Under the pieces are notes generated by a model, which did not search any database, had not been told where the DNA came from, and saw only the letters and a list, made by a program, of their open reading frames with translations. Source: Pseudomonas japonica (lineage in GTDB: Bacteria > Pseudomonadota > Gammaproteobacteria > Pseudomonadales > Pseudomonadaceae). Taken from it: 64,000 nucleotides of DNA. The stretch is from positions 372,001 through 436,000 of the forward strand of contig NZ_JAAMQU010000001.1 in assembly GCF_013522925.1 (NCBI RefSeq), in the 5' to 3' direction. The position numbers were made by a program, and so were the translations under genes. Positions 1-8,552 of the stretch are shown in pieces (position 1 is the stretch's first letter; every line of letters begins with the position of its first letter).

Positions 1-1
1 G

Positions 2-1048
2 CGGGCGCGTCAGTGGGTCAAGGGTGTACTGGAGCTGCAACAGCGGGCCGGCAACTCGCTGGAATTCATCGAAAGCGTGAAAATCGACCTCTTCCCGGAC
101 GAGGTCTACGTGTTCACGCCCAAGGGCAAGATCATGGAGCTGCCCAAAGGCTCCACGGCGGTGGACTTCGCCTATGCGGTGCATACCGATGTGGGCAACA
201 GCTGCATTGCCTGCCGTATCAACCGCCGCCTGGCACCGCTTTCAGAGCCTTTGCAGAGTGGCTCCACGGTCGAAATCGTCAGCGCGCCCGGCGCCCGGCC
301 CAACCCGGCGTGGCTGAACTTCGTGGTCACCGGCAAGGCGCGCACGCACATTCGCCACGCGCTCAAGCTGCAGCGCCGGTCCGAATCGGTGAGCTTGGGC
401 GAGCGGCTGCTGAACAAAGTGCTGAACAGCTTCGATGCATCGCTCGATGGCATCCCGGCCGAGCGTATCCAGCACCTGCTTGCGGAGTACCGCCTGGAAG
501 TCATCGAAGACCTGCTCGAGGACATCGGGCTGGGCAACCGCATGGCTTATGTGGTGGCACGTCGGCTGCTGGCCTCCGACGGCGAGGCCTCGCCAAATCA
601 CGAAAGCCCACTGGCCATTCGCGGTACCGAAGGGCTGGTGCTCAGCTATGCCAAATGCTGCACGCCGATTCCTGGCGACCCTATCGTGGGTCACCTGTCT
701 GCGGGCAAAGGCATGGTGGTGCATCTGGAGAACTGCCGAAACATCAGCGAAGTGCGGCACAACCCTGAAAAATGCATCCAGCTGGCGTGGGCCAAGGACG
801 TGAGCGGCGAGTTCAATGTTGAATTGAGGGTCGAGCTCGAGCACCAGCGAGGCCTGATCGCCTTGCTCGCCAGCAGCGTCAATGCCGCCGATGGCAACAT
901 CGAGAAAATCAGCATGGACGAGCGCGACGGTCGCACCAGCGTGGTCCACCTGATGGTAAGCGTGCATGACCGCGTGCATCTCGCTCGGGTCATCCGCAAG
1001 CTGCGCGCGCTCAATGGCGTGATCCGAATCACCCGCATGCGAGCCTAG
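2..1048 (+). CDS. spoT: Bifunctional (p)ppGpp synthetase/hydrolase SpoT, C-terminal part
   Basis: This is the C-terminal half of an RSH-family stringent-response enzyme. The frame is already open at base 2, so the HD hydrolase and most of the synthetase domain lie to the left of the window. Visible in order are the TGS domain (around [20 protein letters not shown], with its VDFAYAVH continuation), a helical region, a conserved-cysteine region ([16 protein letters not shown]) and a C-terminal ACT domain ending at IRITRMRA. The full protein makes and degrades (p)ppGpp in the cytoplasm in response to starvation. ridA follows 49 bp downstream in the same direction, as in other pseudomonads. SpoT is preferred over RelA because of this neighbourhood and because the CC-containing regulatory region is intact. 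Confidence 0.95.
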   Translation, partial: RARQWVKGVLELQQRAGNSLEFIESVKIDLFPDEVYVFTPKGKIMELPKGSTAVDFAYAVHTDVGNSCIACRINRRLAPLSEPLQSGSTVEIVSAPGARPNPAWLNFVVTGKARTHIRHALKLQRRSESVSLGERLLNKVLNSFDASLDGIPAERIQHLLAEYRLEVIEDLLEDIGLGNRMAYVVARRLLASDGEASPNHESPLAIRGTEGLVLSYAKCCTPIPGDPIVGHLSAGKGMVVHLENCRNISEVRHNPEKCIQLAWAKDVSGEFNVELRVELEHQRGLIALLASSVNAADGNIEKISMDERDGRTSVVHLMVSVHDRVHLARVIRKLRALNGVIRITRMRA

Positions 1049-1097
1049 GCCATCGCCGGGCTCGATGCGCAACGGCTACTACAACAAGGAGTTTGCA

Positions 1098-1478
1098 ATG
1101 ACCAAGAGCGTCATCCATAGCGACAAGGCCCCCGCCGCCATCGGCACCTATTCCCAGGCCATCAAGGCCGGCAATACCGTCTACATGTCGGGGCAGATCC
1201 CTCTCGATCCTGCCACCATGGAGCTGGTGGAGGGCTTCGAAGCACAGACCGTGCAAGTGTTCGAGAACCTTAAATCCGTTGCCGAGGCGGCGGGAGGTTC
1301 GTTCAAGGACATCGTGAAACTGAACATCTTCCTCACCGACCTGAGCAACTTCGCCACGGTCAACGAAGTGATGGGCCGCTACTTCCAGCAGCCTTACCCA
1401 GCCCGTGCCGCGATTGGCGTTGCCGCGCTGCCAAAAGGCTCCCAGGTAGAAATGGACGCCATCCTGGTTCTCGAATGA
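1098..1478 (+). CDS. ridA: RidA family reactive intermediate/imine deaminase
   Basis: The 126-residue product belongs to the RidA/YjgF/YER057c family. These enzymes hydrolyse reactive enamine/imine intermediates released by PLP enzymes such as threonine dehydratase, protecting other PLP enzymes in the cytoplasm. Family hallmarks are the start [19 protein letters not shown], the central [19 protein letters not shown], and the end with [22 protein letters not shown], which carries the conserved arginine of the active site. The ATG at 1098 is chosen because an AAGGA ribosome site lies at 1086-1090; an in-frame codon at 1065 has none. The gene probably shares a transcript with spoT. Confidence 0.93.
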   Translation: MTKSVIHSDKAPAAIGTYSQAIKAGNTVYMSGQIPLDPATMELVEGFEAQTVQVFENLKSVAEAAGGSFKDIVKLNIFLTDLSNFATVNEVMGRYFQQPYPARAAIGVAALPKGSQVEMDAILVLE

Positions 1479-1534
1479 GGCCGTGACGGCGCAGCCCCCA
1501 CGGGCGCGCCGTCCTCACACTCCAAGGACTCTCC

Positions 1535-2266
1535 ATGCGCACCCTGTTTCTGGCGATCCCCGCCCTGGCCATGCTGCTGGGCGGTTGCGCCAGCCATCCC
1601 GCCGACGCTGGCGGCACCTGGATCAACGAGGACGCCATCGAAGCCGCCGTCAAGGGTGGCAACCTGCGCCAGGCTTTACTCGGCATGGGCCCCACGCTCG
1701 AATGGCAGATCGATTCGGCCGCCGGCAAGGCAACCTCCAGCAATGGTTTTGAAGTGGCCGAAGGCAACCTGACGCCCACTGACAAGGCCGAGTGGCGAGT
1801 GGACTTCTACGGCAACGGTGCGGAATCGCTCGCCCTGGATGGCGACGAACTGCTGCAAGCCTCCAGCGACAGCGCCGCCGAGCAGACCTTCAAGCGGGTA
1901 GATCCTGCAAAGCCCCTACTCCCGCCAGGGGGCGCCTTCGAGCACCGCCTGTATGAAGCCTATATGGGCGGCGAGTGGACGGTCAGCGAAGGTGAAGGAT
2001 TGGGTGCCAAGGTACACTTCCTGCCCGACGGCCATGTCGACGGCCTGCCAGGCATGGACCGTTACGCCTTGTGCCTGGGTGGTGACTGCGCGGCCATGAG
2101 CGGCGCCTTCGATAGCATCTGGCTGCAGAGCGGCCCTCAGGGCGCGGCTTATATCCTGCAGCGGGGCAAGAACCAGCTCGAGATCTACCAGGCCACAAAC
2201 CAGGCCGCAGCGGATGAGATGCCCAGCCTGCGCCCTGGCCCGATTGCCTGGCGCCTTACGCGCTAG
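1535..2266 (+). CDS. Putative lipoprotein, function unknown
   Basis: The 243-residue product begins with a lipoprotein signal peptide: a charged MR start, a hydrophobic stretch, and the lipobox LLGGC with Cys about residue 19. It should be lipid-anchored and face the periplasm. The mature part is rich in W, G and D and has repeated 'WxxD/E' motifs that suggest a beta-sheet fold, but I recognise no catalytic signature. An AAGGA ribosome site precedes the ATG. The gene follows ridA by 56 bp, and its stop overlaps the convergent SDR gene by 11 bp. I do not know the function. Confidence 0.8.
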   Translation: MRTLFLAIPALAMLLGGCASHPADAGGTWINEDAIEAAVKGGNLRQALLGMGPTLEWQIDSAAGKATSSNGFEVAEGNLTPTDKAEWRVDFYGNGAESLALDGDELLQASSDSAAEQTFKRVDPAKPLLPPGGAFEHRLYEAYMGGEWTVSEGEGLGAKVHFLPDGHVDGLPGMDRYALCLGGDCAAMSGAFDSIWLQSGPQGAAYILQRGKNQLEIYQATNQAAADEMPSLRPGPIAWRLTR

Positions 2267-3125
2267 GCCCTGTCGCCTGCTGAAGCAGCGCCGCGTAGCC
2301 TTTCTGATAGTCTGGATAACGCGGCGCCCACCCGGTACTTCTGGCGAGTGCATTGCTGCAACGTTTGCTACCCGTGCGACGCATGGGGGCCGCTTCGGTC
2401 GCGACTTCAACCTGCAACTGCTTTCGTAGCCAGGCAAGCACTTCATGCAGCGGCGCCGGGTTGTCGTCCACGCCCAGGTAGCAGCCCGCGATTTCTTTTC
2501 CCGCCCAGTCTGCCTGCAACAGATGTGCGATAAGCCCGGCGGCATCCTCGGCATGTATCCGGTTGCCATATTGCGGGGGGTGTTCGGTCGCGTATTGGCC
2601 CTGCCTGGCCTGATTGATCAATCGCTCCCTGCCTGGGCCATAAATACCGGTCAGCCGAACCACGGTAGCCGGTACACGGCTGGCCCCGGCAAGGCTTTCT
2701 GCTTCCAGCATGATCTGGCCGGCGTAACCGGTAGGGCAGGTATCCGAGGCTTCATCGACCCACTCCCCCTCTGCCTGCCCATACACACTGCTGCTGGACA
2801 CAAACACGAGCCTTCTTGGCGACTGAGCGGCCTGCTTGACCCAGCTCATCACGTTGGCAAGCCCGTCCAGATAAGCCCGGCGATACCCGGCTTCGTCGTG
2901 CTGGTCCGCTGCCACGGCATAAACGACGTAGTCCGGGGCGAGCGTTTCCCAGCCTGAGGGGCAAGGCGCCAGGCTGAAATCCGCCTGAAGGCCGGGCAGC
3001 CCCGAAGGCAGCTTGGCCAGGTTGCGGCGTATGCCCGTGGCGTGCCAGCCGCTGCCTTGAAGCTGCAAGGCAAGCCTGCTGCCGATGTCTCCGCAACCGG
3101 CTATCACCACTCTGGGTATGCTCAT
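2256..3125 (-). CDS. NAD(P)-dependent SDR/epimerase-like protein
   Basis: The 289-residue product is an atypical/extended short-chain dehydrogenase-like protein (YeeZ-like NAD-dependent epimerase/dehydratase group). The N-terminal nucleotide-binding motif VVIAGCGDIGSRLALQL has the Gly-rich loop. A serine-rich VFVSSSSVYGQAEGEWVDE segment contains the SSVYG motif of extended SDRs, and VRLTGIYGPGRERL is also typical of that group. The substrate is unknown. The start is set at the ATG at 3125 (SIPRVVIAG), preceded by AGAGG; the upstream in-frame extension to 3179 looks non-native. It is convergent with the lipoprotein gene and divergent from the exbB operon. Confidence 0.85.
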   Translation of the reverse strand: MSIPRVVIAGCGDIGSRLALQLQGSGWHATGIRRNLAKLPSGLPGLQADFSLAPCPSGWETLAPDYVVYAVAADQHDEAGYRRAYLDGLANVMSWVKQAAQSPRRLVFVSSSSVYGQAEGEWVDEASDTCPTGYAGQIMLEAESLAGASRVPATVVRLTGIYGPGRERLINQARQGQYATEHPPQYGNRIHAEDAAGLIAHLLQADWAGKEIAGCYLGVDDNPAPLHEVLAWLRKQLQVEVATEAAPMRRTGSKRCSNALARSTGWAPRYPDYQKGYAALLQQATGPSA

Positions 3126-3190
3126 GAACACCTCTATCTCGGCTTCGCTTGATGCGCCCGTGTGAAAAATCCGACGCAATCGCTTCTGCT

Positions 3191-3213
3191 ATTAAGAATT
3201 ACTTGCAATAATG
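3191..3213 (+). promoter_or_regulatory. Fur-box-like sequence upstream of exbB
   Basis: The minus strand over this AT-rich stretch reads as TGCAAGTAATTCTTAAT. It resembles Pseudomonas Fur boxes of the TGCAAATGATTCTCATT type. It lies about 70 bp before the exbB start, where a Fur-repressed promoter of a TonB system would be expected. No binding data are available; the match is by eye. Confidence 0.55.
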
Positions 3214-3282
3214 GCGCACCATTTGTCCCGGCGCCCATCAGCCTGCATGGACCGCCACCTCCATTATTCAGGTTCGGCCAGC

Positions 3283-4224
3283 ATGAATTCCACACAGTTC
3301 TCTGTTTCGCTCCCCTCGCTTCGCAGCATGTCACGCGCCTGGTGCGCTTTCGCCCTGCTGCTCGTCAGCCTGGCTGCGCCGGTCGCTTTCGCGGACACCA
3401 CTGCCAGCCCGGCCGCGCCGGTCACTACGGCGGCGCCTGCTCCCGTCGAGGCGGCCTCGCCCAGCCAAGCGCTGGTTGCCGAGGACGCTCCGAATATCGA
3501 AGACCCTGCCCTGAATCTGGGCCACGACCTGTCGCCATGGGGCATGTATCAAAACGCCGATATGGTGGTGAAAGCCGTCATGATCGGGCTCGCCATTGCC
3601 TCTATCATCACGTGGACGCTGTGGATCGCCAAGGGCCTGGAAGTGCTGAACGCCAAACGCCGCCTGCGCCGCGAAATCGAAGTGCTCAAGCGCGCCGCCA
3701 CATTGAAGGCGGCGGGCGATGCGACCAACCAGCCCGGAACATTGGCTCACCTGCTGGTGCAGGACGCGATGGAAGAATTGCAGCTTTCGGCCAATGCGCG
3801 TGACAAGGACGGCATCAAGGAGCGCGTGAGCTTCCGCCTTGAGCGCCTGGTTGCCGCCTGCGGCCGCAAAATGAGCAGCGGCACCGGCGTATTGGCAACC
3901 ATCGGCTCCACGGCTCCGTTCGTGGGCCTGTTCGGTACCGTCTGGGGCATCATGAACAGCTTCATCGGTATCGCCAAAACCCAGACCACCAACCTGGCGG
4001 TCGTCGCACCTGGCATCGCCGAAGCGTTGCTGGCGACTGCACTGGGCCTGGTAGCGGCTATCCCTGCGGTGGTGATCTATAACGTGTTCGCACGTTCCAT
4101 CACCGGCTACAAGGCACAAGTTGCCGACGCCAGCGCGCAGGTATTGCTGCTGGTCAGCCGGGACCTGGACCATCACCCGGTCGAGCGTGCCACCCAACCG
4201 CACTCCATGGTCAAAGCGGGTTAA
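3283..4224 (+). CDS. exbB: TonB-system energising protein ExbB (signal-peptide-extended form)
   Basis: ExbB forms the pentameric inner-membrane channel of the ExbB-ExbD-TonB complex, which uses the proton-motive force to power outer-membrane siderophore and vitamin receptors. The 313-residue product has an N-terminal signal-peptide-like segment (about residues 15-37, ending AFA-D), an Ala/Pro-rich periplasmic extension typical of Pseudomonas ExbB, and then the MotA/TolQ/ExbB proton-channel domain with three membrane segments. Characteristic motifs are STAPFVGLFGTVWGIMNSF and PGIAEALLATALGLVAAIPA. The start at ATG 3283 is chosen; an in-frame ATG at 3211 falls inside the Fur-like box. exbD starts 2 bp after its stop. 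Confidence 0.95.
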   Translation: MNSTQFSVSLPSLRSMSRAWCAFALLLVSLAAPVAFADTTASPAAPVTTAAPAPVEAASPSQALVAEDAPNIEDPALNLGHDLSPWGMYQNADMVVKAVMIGLAIASIITWTLWIAKGLEVLNAKRRLRREIEVLKRAATLKAAGDATNQPGTLAHLLVQDAMEELQLSANARDKDGIKERVSFRLERLVAACGRKMSSGTGVLATIGSTAPFVGLFGTVWGIMNSFIGIAKTQTTNLAVVAPGIAEALLATALGLVAAIPAVVIYNVFARSITGYKAQVADASAQVLLLVSRDLDHHPVERATQPHSMVKAG

Positions 4225-4226
4225 TC

Positions 4227-4652
4227 ATGGGCCTGCATCTTAAGGAAGGCGCCGACGAGCTCGCCGAAAACCACGAGATCAACGTTACGCCGTTCATCGA
4301 CGTGATGTTGGTTCTGCTCATCATCTTCATGGTCGCCGCGCCGCTGGCGACCGTTGATATCAAGGTCGACCTCCCCGCCTCCACGGCCAAGCCAGCGCCT
4401 CGGCCGGAAAAGCCGGTATTCCTCAGCGTGAAGGCCGACAAGCAATTGTACCTGGGTGACGACGCGGTGGACCGTGCCACGCTAGGCCAGGTACTGGATG
4501 CCCGCACTCACGGCAAGAAAGACACAACGATTTTCTTCCAGGCCGACAAAGGCGTGGACTATGGCGACCTGATGGAGGTGATGGACGCCCTGCGTGGCGC
4601 CGGCTACCTGAAGGTCGGCCTGGTAGGCCTCGAGACGGCAGGCAAGCAATGA
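4227..4652 (+). CDS. exbD: TonB-system protein ExbD
   Basis: The 141-residue product is ExbD, the single-pass inner-membrane partner of ExbB with a periplasmic C-terminal domain. The sequence EINVTPFIDVMLVLLIIFMV holds the membrane helix and the essential proton-carrying aspartate (in PFIDVMLVLL). The remaining approximately 95 residues form the periplasmic domain. It sits between exbB (2 bp) and tonB (4-bp ATGA overlap), so translational coupling is likely. Confidence 0.96.
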   Translation: MGLHLKEGADELAENHEINVTPFIDVMLVLLIIFMVAAPLATVDIKVDLPASTAKPAPRPEKPVFLSVKADKQLYLGDDAVDRATLGQVLDARTHGKKDTTIFFQADKGVDYGDLMEVMDALRGAGYLKVGLVGLETAGKQ

Positions 4653-5380
4653 TCGCAGCGAGTCGCCCCCTGCCAGATGTAGCGCGGTACGGAGGTAGCC
4701 TGGCATTGGTGCTGGCTATCCACGCGGTGGCGATCGTGGTCGCCCTCAACTGGAAAAGCACCGTCACGCCCCCTCCACCGCCCCCGGCCATGATGATGGA
4801 GCTGGCCCCGCTTCCCGAGCCACAGCCCCTGCCGCCACCAGTGCCCGTGGTACAGCCACCGCAGCCAGTGGAAGAGCCACCGCTGCCCAAGGTAGTGGAA
4901 GCGCCAAAGCCGGTGATCGAGCTGCCCAAGCCCAAGCCAAAGCCCAAACCGCAACCACCCAAGCCGCAGCCCAAGCCAGAGCCGCCCAAGGAAACCCCGG
5001 TCGAGCAACCGGCGCAGCCAGCGCCTGCGGCACCCGCCAAGGCACCGGCCCCAACACCACCGCCACCGCCCGCGCCGCCGGCCAACGCCGCGCCCAGCTG
5101 GGAGAGCGAGGTATTAGGCCGGTTAGGGCGGTTCAAGGAATACCCGCCGGCCGCACGTAGCCGGGGCACCGTTGGCCAAGTGATGGTGGAGTTCACAATG
5201 GACGGCCAAGGTCGCGTGCTGGATGCGAGTATCTTCACCAGCTCGGGAAGCAGCTTGCTCGACCGGGCGGCGTTGCGAGCCGTGAATCGTGCGCAACCCT
5301 TGCCAATACCACCGGCGGACAAGTTGAGTAACGGAACGGTCAAGCTTAAAGCCCCTTTCAACTTCAGCCTTACTCACTGA
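4649..5380 (+). CDS. tonB: Energy transducer TonB
   Basis: The 243-residue product is TonB, which spans the periplasm and transmits energy from ExbBD to outer-membrane receptors. It has one N-terminal membrane anchor (about residues 15-34), a long Pro/Lys/Glu-rich spacer (about 40-145, with many PKP and PP repeats), and a C-terminal TonB domain beginning near YPPAARSRGTVGQVMVEFTM and including GRVLDASIFTSSGSSLLDRA. The ATG lies inside the exbD stop (ATGA at 4649-4652). The exbB-exbD-tonB order matches the P. putida arrangement. Confidence 0.95.
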   Translation: MIAASRPLPDVARYGGSLALVLAIHAVAIVVALNWKSTVTPPPPPPAMMMELAPLPEPQPLPPPVPVVQPPQPVEEPPLPKVVEAPKPVIELPKPKPKPKPQPPKPQPKPEPPKETPVEQPAQPAPAAPAKAPAPTPPPPPAPPANAAPSWESEVLGRLGRFKEYPPAARSRGTVGQVMVEFTMDGQGRVLDASIFTSSGSSLLDRAALRAVNRAQPLPIPPADKLSNGTVKLKAPFNFSLTH

Positions 5381-5467
5381 GGTTCTGATACAAGGTCGCG
5401 TATTCGATAACGTGCGTCTATCGACTGCAGCCGCTATGCTGGGGCCGCAACTTCATGGACGCCCGTT

Positions 5468-6403
5468 ATGACCCTTACAGAATTACGCTACATCGTGACC
5501 CTCGCCCAGGAGCAGCATTTCGGCCACGCCGCCGAACGCTGCCATGTGAGCCAGCCCACATTGTCGGTGGGGGTGAAAAAACTCGAAGACGAACTCGGCG
5601 TACTGATCTTCGAGCGCAGTAAAAGCGCTGTGCGCCTCACCCCGGTCGGGGAAAGCATCGTTGCCCAGGCGCAGAAGGTGCTCGAGCAGGCGCAGGGCAT
5701 CCGTGAACTGGCACAGGCAGGCAAAAACCAGCTCACCGCGCCCCTCAAGGTAGGCGCCATCTACACCGTTGGGCCTTATCTGTTCCCGCACCTCATTCCC
5801 CAGCTGCACCGGGTTGCCCCGCAGATGCCGCTGTACATCGAAGAGAACTTCACGCACCTGCTTCGCGACAAGCTGCGCAACGGCGAGCTCGACGCAGTGA
5901 TCGTTGCGCTTCCGTTCAACGAAGCCGATGTGCTGACGCTGCCGTTGTACGACGAGCCCTTCCAGGTATTGATGCCCAGCGACCATCCGTGGACCCGCAA
6001 GGAAACCATCGACTCCGCCTTGCTCAACGACAAGAGCCTGCTGCTGCTTGGCGAGGGGCATTGCTTCCGCGATCAGGTGCTGGAAGCTTGCCCTACGCTG
6101 GGCAAAGGCGCTGACGCGGCGCGGCATACCACGGTGGAGTCCAGCTCCCTGGAGACCATTCGCCACATGGTTGCCTCCGGGCTCGGAGTATCGGTACTAC
6201 CGCTGTCCGCCGTGCATAGCCATCACTACGCCCCCGGCGTCATCGAGGTGCGTCCCATGACACCGCCCGCACCCTTCCGCACGGTGGCCATTGCCTGGCG
6301 CGCCAGCTTCCCACGGCCCAAGGCCATCGAGATCCTCGCCGACTCGATCCGCCTGTGCTCGGTGGTCAAGGCACCTGCGGCGAACACAAAAGCTGCGGTA
6401 TGA
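5468..6403 (+). CDS. oxyR: Hydrogen peroxide-inducible LysR regulator OxyR
   Basis: OxyR is a peroxide-sensing LysR-type transcription factor that activates katB/ahp-type genes. The 311-residue product has the N-terminal winged-helix domain (TLTELRYIVTLAQEQHFGHA, with AAERCHVSQPTLS) and a C-terminal sensor domain. The two redox cysteines that form the regulatory disulfide are exactly where expected: Cys199 (GHCFRDQ) and Cys208 (EACPTL). The stop overlaps the recG start (ATGA at 6400-6403). Linkage of oxyR and recG in one operon is known in Pseudomonas. Confidence 0.97.
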   Translation: MTLTELRYIVTLAQEQHFGHAAERCHVSQPTLSVGVKKLEDELGVLIFERSKSAVRLTPVGESIVAQAQKVLEQAQGIRELAQAGKNQLTAPLKVGAIYTVGPYLFPHLIPQLHRVAPQMPLYIEENFTHLLRDKLRNGELDAVIVALPFNEADVLTLPLYDEPFQVLMPSDHPWTRKETIDSALLNDKSLLLLGEGHCFRDQVLEACPTLGKGADAARHTTVESSSLETIRHMVASGLGVSVLPLSAVHSHHYAPGVIEVRPMTPPAPFRTVAIAWRASFPRPKAIEILADSIRLCSVVKAPAANTKAAV

Positions 6404-8475
6404 CCGAACTTGCCGGCGTGCCGGTCACGGCACTCAAGGGGGTGGGCGAAGCCATGGCGGAAAAGCTCGCCAGGGTGGGGCTCGAAACCGTACAGGATGT
6501 GCTGTTCCACCTGCCCCTGCGTTATCAGGACCGCACGCGTGTGATCCCGATCGGTAGCCTGCGCCCTGGTCAGGACGCGGTGATCGAAGGCGTGGTGCGC
6601 GGCGCGGACGTGATGATGGGCAAGCGCCGCAGCCTGCTGGTGCGCCTGGGCGACGACACGGGCGTGGTCAGCCTGCGCTTCTACCATTTCAGCAATGCCC
6701 AAAAGGAAACACTCAAGCGGGGCACGCCGGTGCGGTGTTACGGCGAGGCTCGCCCTGGCGCCTCGGGGTTGGAAATCTACCATCCCGAATACCGAGCCCT
6801 TACCGGCGACGAGCCGGCCCCCGTCGAGCAAACCCTCACCCCCATCTACCCGCTGACCGAGGGCCTGACCCAGCAACGGCTTCGTCAGCTGTGCGTGCAA
6901 AGCCTGGCGATGCTAGGCCCCAACAGCCTGCCCGACTGGCTTCCCGAGGAGCTGGCGCGCGAGTACCGGCTGGGGGCTTTGGGCGACGCCATTCGCTATT
7001 TGCACCAGCCGCCCGCCGATGCCGATGTCGAAGAGCTCGCCCTGGGCCATCACTGGGCGCAGGAGCGCCTGATATTCGAGGAGCTGCTCACCCATCAGCT
7101 TTCACAACAACGGCTGCGTGAAAGCCTGCGCGCTCAGCAGGCTCCGCCGCTTCCCGAACCGCGCACCTTGCCGGCCCGTTACCTGGCAAACCTGGGCTTC
7201 AGCCCTACCGGCGCACAGCAGCGGGTGGGAAAGGAAATCAGCTATGACCTGTCCCAGAACGCGCCGATGTTGCGCCTGGTGCAAGGCGATGTAGGCGCAG
7301 GTAAAACAGTGGTAGCGGCCCTTGCCGCGCTGCAAGCGATAGAGGCCGGCTACCAGGTCGCGCTCATGGCGCCTACCGAGATTCTGGCCGAGCAGCACTA
7401 CATCAACTTTCAGCGCTGGTTCGAGCCGCTGGGGATCGAAGTCGCCTGGTTGGCTGGCAAGCTCAAGGGCAAGACCCGTCAGGCCGCGCTGGAGCGAATT
7501 GCCGGTGGCGCGCCTATGGTTGTGGGTACCCATGCATTGTTCCAGCCTGAGGTTCGCTTTCACCGCCTTGCCTTGGCGATTATCGACGAACAGCACCGCT
7601 TCGGCGTACAGCAGCGCCTGGCGCTGCGGCAAAAAGGTGTCGATGGGCGCCTGTGCCCGCATCAGCTGATCATGACCGCCACCCCCATTCCCCGCACGTT
7701 GGCCATGAGCGCGTACGCCGACCTGGACACTTCGGTGCTGGACGAACTGCCACCCGGGCGCACGCCGGTAAACACCGTGTTGGTGGCAGACAGCCGCCGC
7801 ATCGAGGTGATCGAACGTGTTCGCGCCGCCTGCGCCGAGGGGCGGCAGGCGTATTGGGTATGCACCCTGATCGAGGAATCCGAAGAGCTGACCTGCCAGG
7901 CGGCGGAAACGACCTTCGAGGAACTTACCAGCGCCCTGGGTGAGTTGCGTGTAGGCCTGGTGCACGGCCGAATGAAACCTACAGAAAAGGCCGAGGTGAT
8001 GGCCCGGTTCAAACAGGGCGAACTGCAGCTGCTGGTCGCCACTACGGTAATCGAAGTTGGGGTGGATGTGCCCAATGCCAGCCTGATGATCATCGAGAAC
8101 CCGGAGCGCCTTGGCCTGGCCCAGCTGCATCAATTGCGTGGGCGGGTTGGCCGTGGCAGTACCGCCAGCCATTGCGTGCTGCTCTACCACCCGCCCCTGT
8201 CCTTCATCGGCCGCGAGCGGCTGGGGATCATGCGTGAAACCAACGACGGCTTCGTGATCGCGGAGAAGGACCTGGAACTACGGGGGCCTGGTGAAATGCT
8301 GGGTACCCGGCAAACCGGCCTGCTACAGTTCAAGGTGGCTGACCTGATGCGGGACGCCCATTTGCTGCCGGCGGTACGGGATGCCGCGCAGCAACTCATC
8401 GCCCGCTGGCCGAACCATGTGACTCCACTGTTGGAGCGCTGGCTGCGCCATGGGCAGCAATATGGCCAAGTGTGA
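6400..8475 (+). CDS. recG: ATP-dependent DNA helicase RecG
   Basis: RecG reverses stalled replication forks and migrates branched DNA intermediates in the cytoplasm. The 691-residue product has the N-terminal wedge/OB-fold domain (about 60-150) and two helicase lobes. The Walker A motif is QGDVGAGKTVVAA, motif II is DEQHRFGVQQR, motif III is TATPIPRT, and motif VI is QLRGRVGRG. The start is placed at the ATG at 6400 within the oxyR stop codon; the upstream in-frame ATG would lie deep in oxyR. The length agrees with the family. Confidence 0.97.
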   Translation: MTELAGVPVTALKGVGEAMAEKLARVGLETVQDVLFHLPLRYQDRTRVIPIGSLRPGQDAVIEGVVRGADVMMGKRRSLLVRLGDDTGVVSLRFYHFSNAQKETLKRGTPVRCYGEARPGASGLEIYHPEYRALTGDEPAPVEQTLTPIYPLTEGLTQQRLRQLCVQSLAMLGPNSLPDWLPEELAREYRLGALGDAIRYLHQPPADADVEELALGHHWAQERLIFEELLTHQLSQQRLRESLRAQQAPPLPEPRTLPARYLANLGFSPTGAQQRVGKEISYDLSQNAPMLRLVQGDVGAGKTVVAALAALQAIEAGYQVALMAPTEILAEQHYINFQRWFEPLGIEVAWLAGKLKGKTRQAALERIAGGAPMVVGTHALFQPEVRFHRLALAIIDEQHRFGVQQRLALRQKGVDGRLCPHQLIMTATPIPRTLAMSAYADLDTSVLDELPPGRTPVNTVLVADSRRIEVIERVRAACAEGRQAYWVCTLIEESEELTCQAAETTFEELTSALGELRVGLVHGRMKPTEKAEVMARFKQGELQLLVATTVIEVGVDVPNASLMIIENPERLGLAQLHQLRGRVGRGSTASHCVLLYHPPLSFIGRERLGIMRETNDGFVIAEKDLELRGPGEMLGTRQTGLLQFKVADLMRDAHLLPAVRDAAQQLIARWPNHVTPLLERWLRHGQQYGQV

Positions 8476-8552
8476 GGTCATATGCCCTTAATCTGCCCGC
8501 ATTATTCCCGAAGCTGGGTATACTGGCGCTTTGTAAACGTTCGGATACAGCC

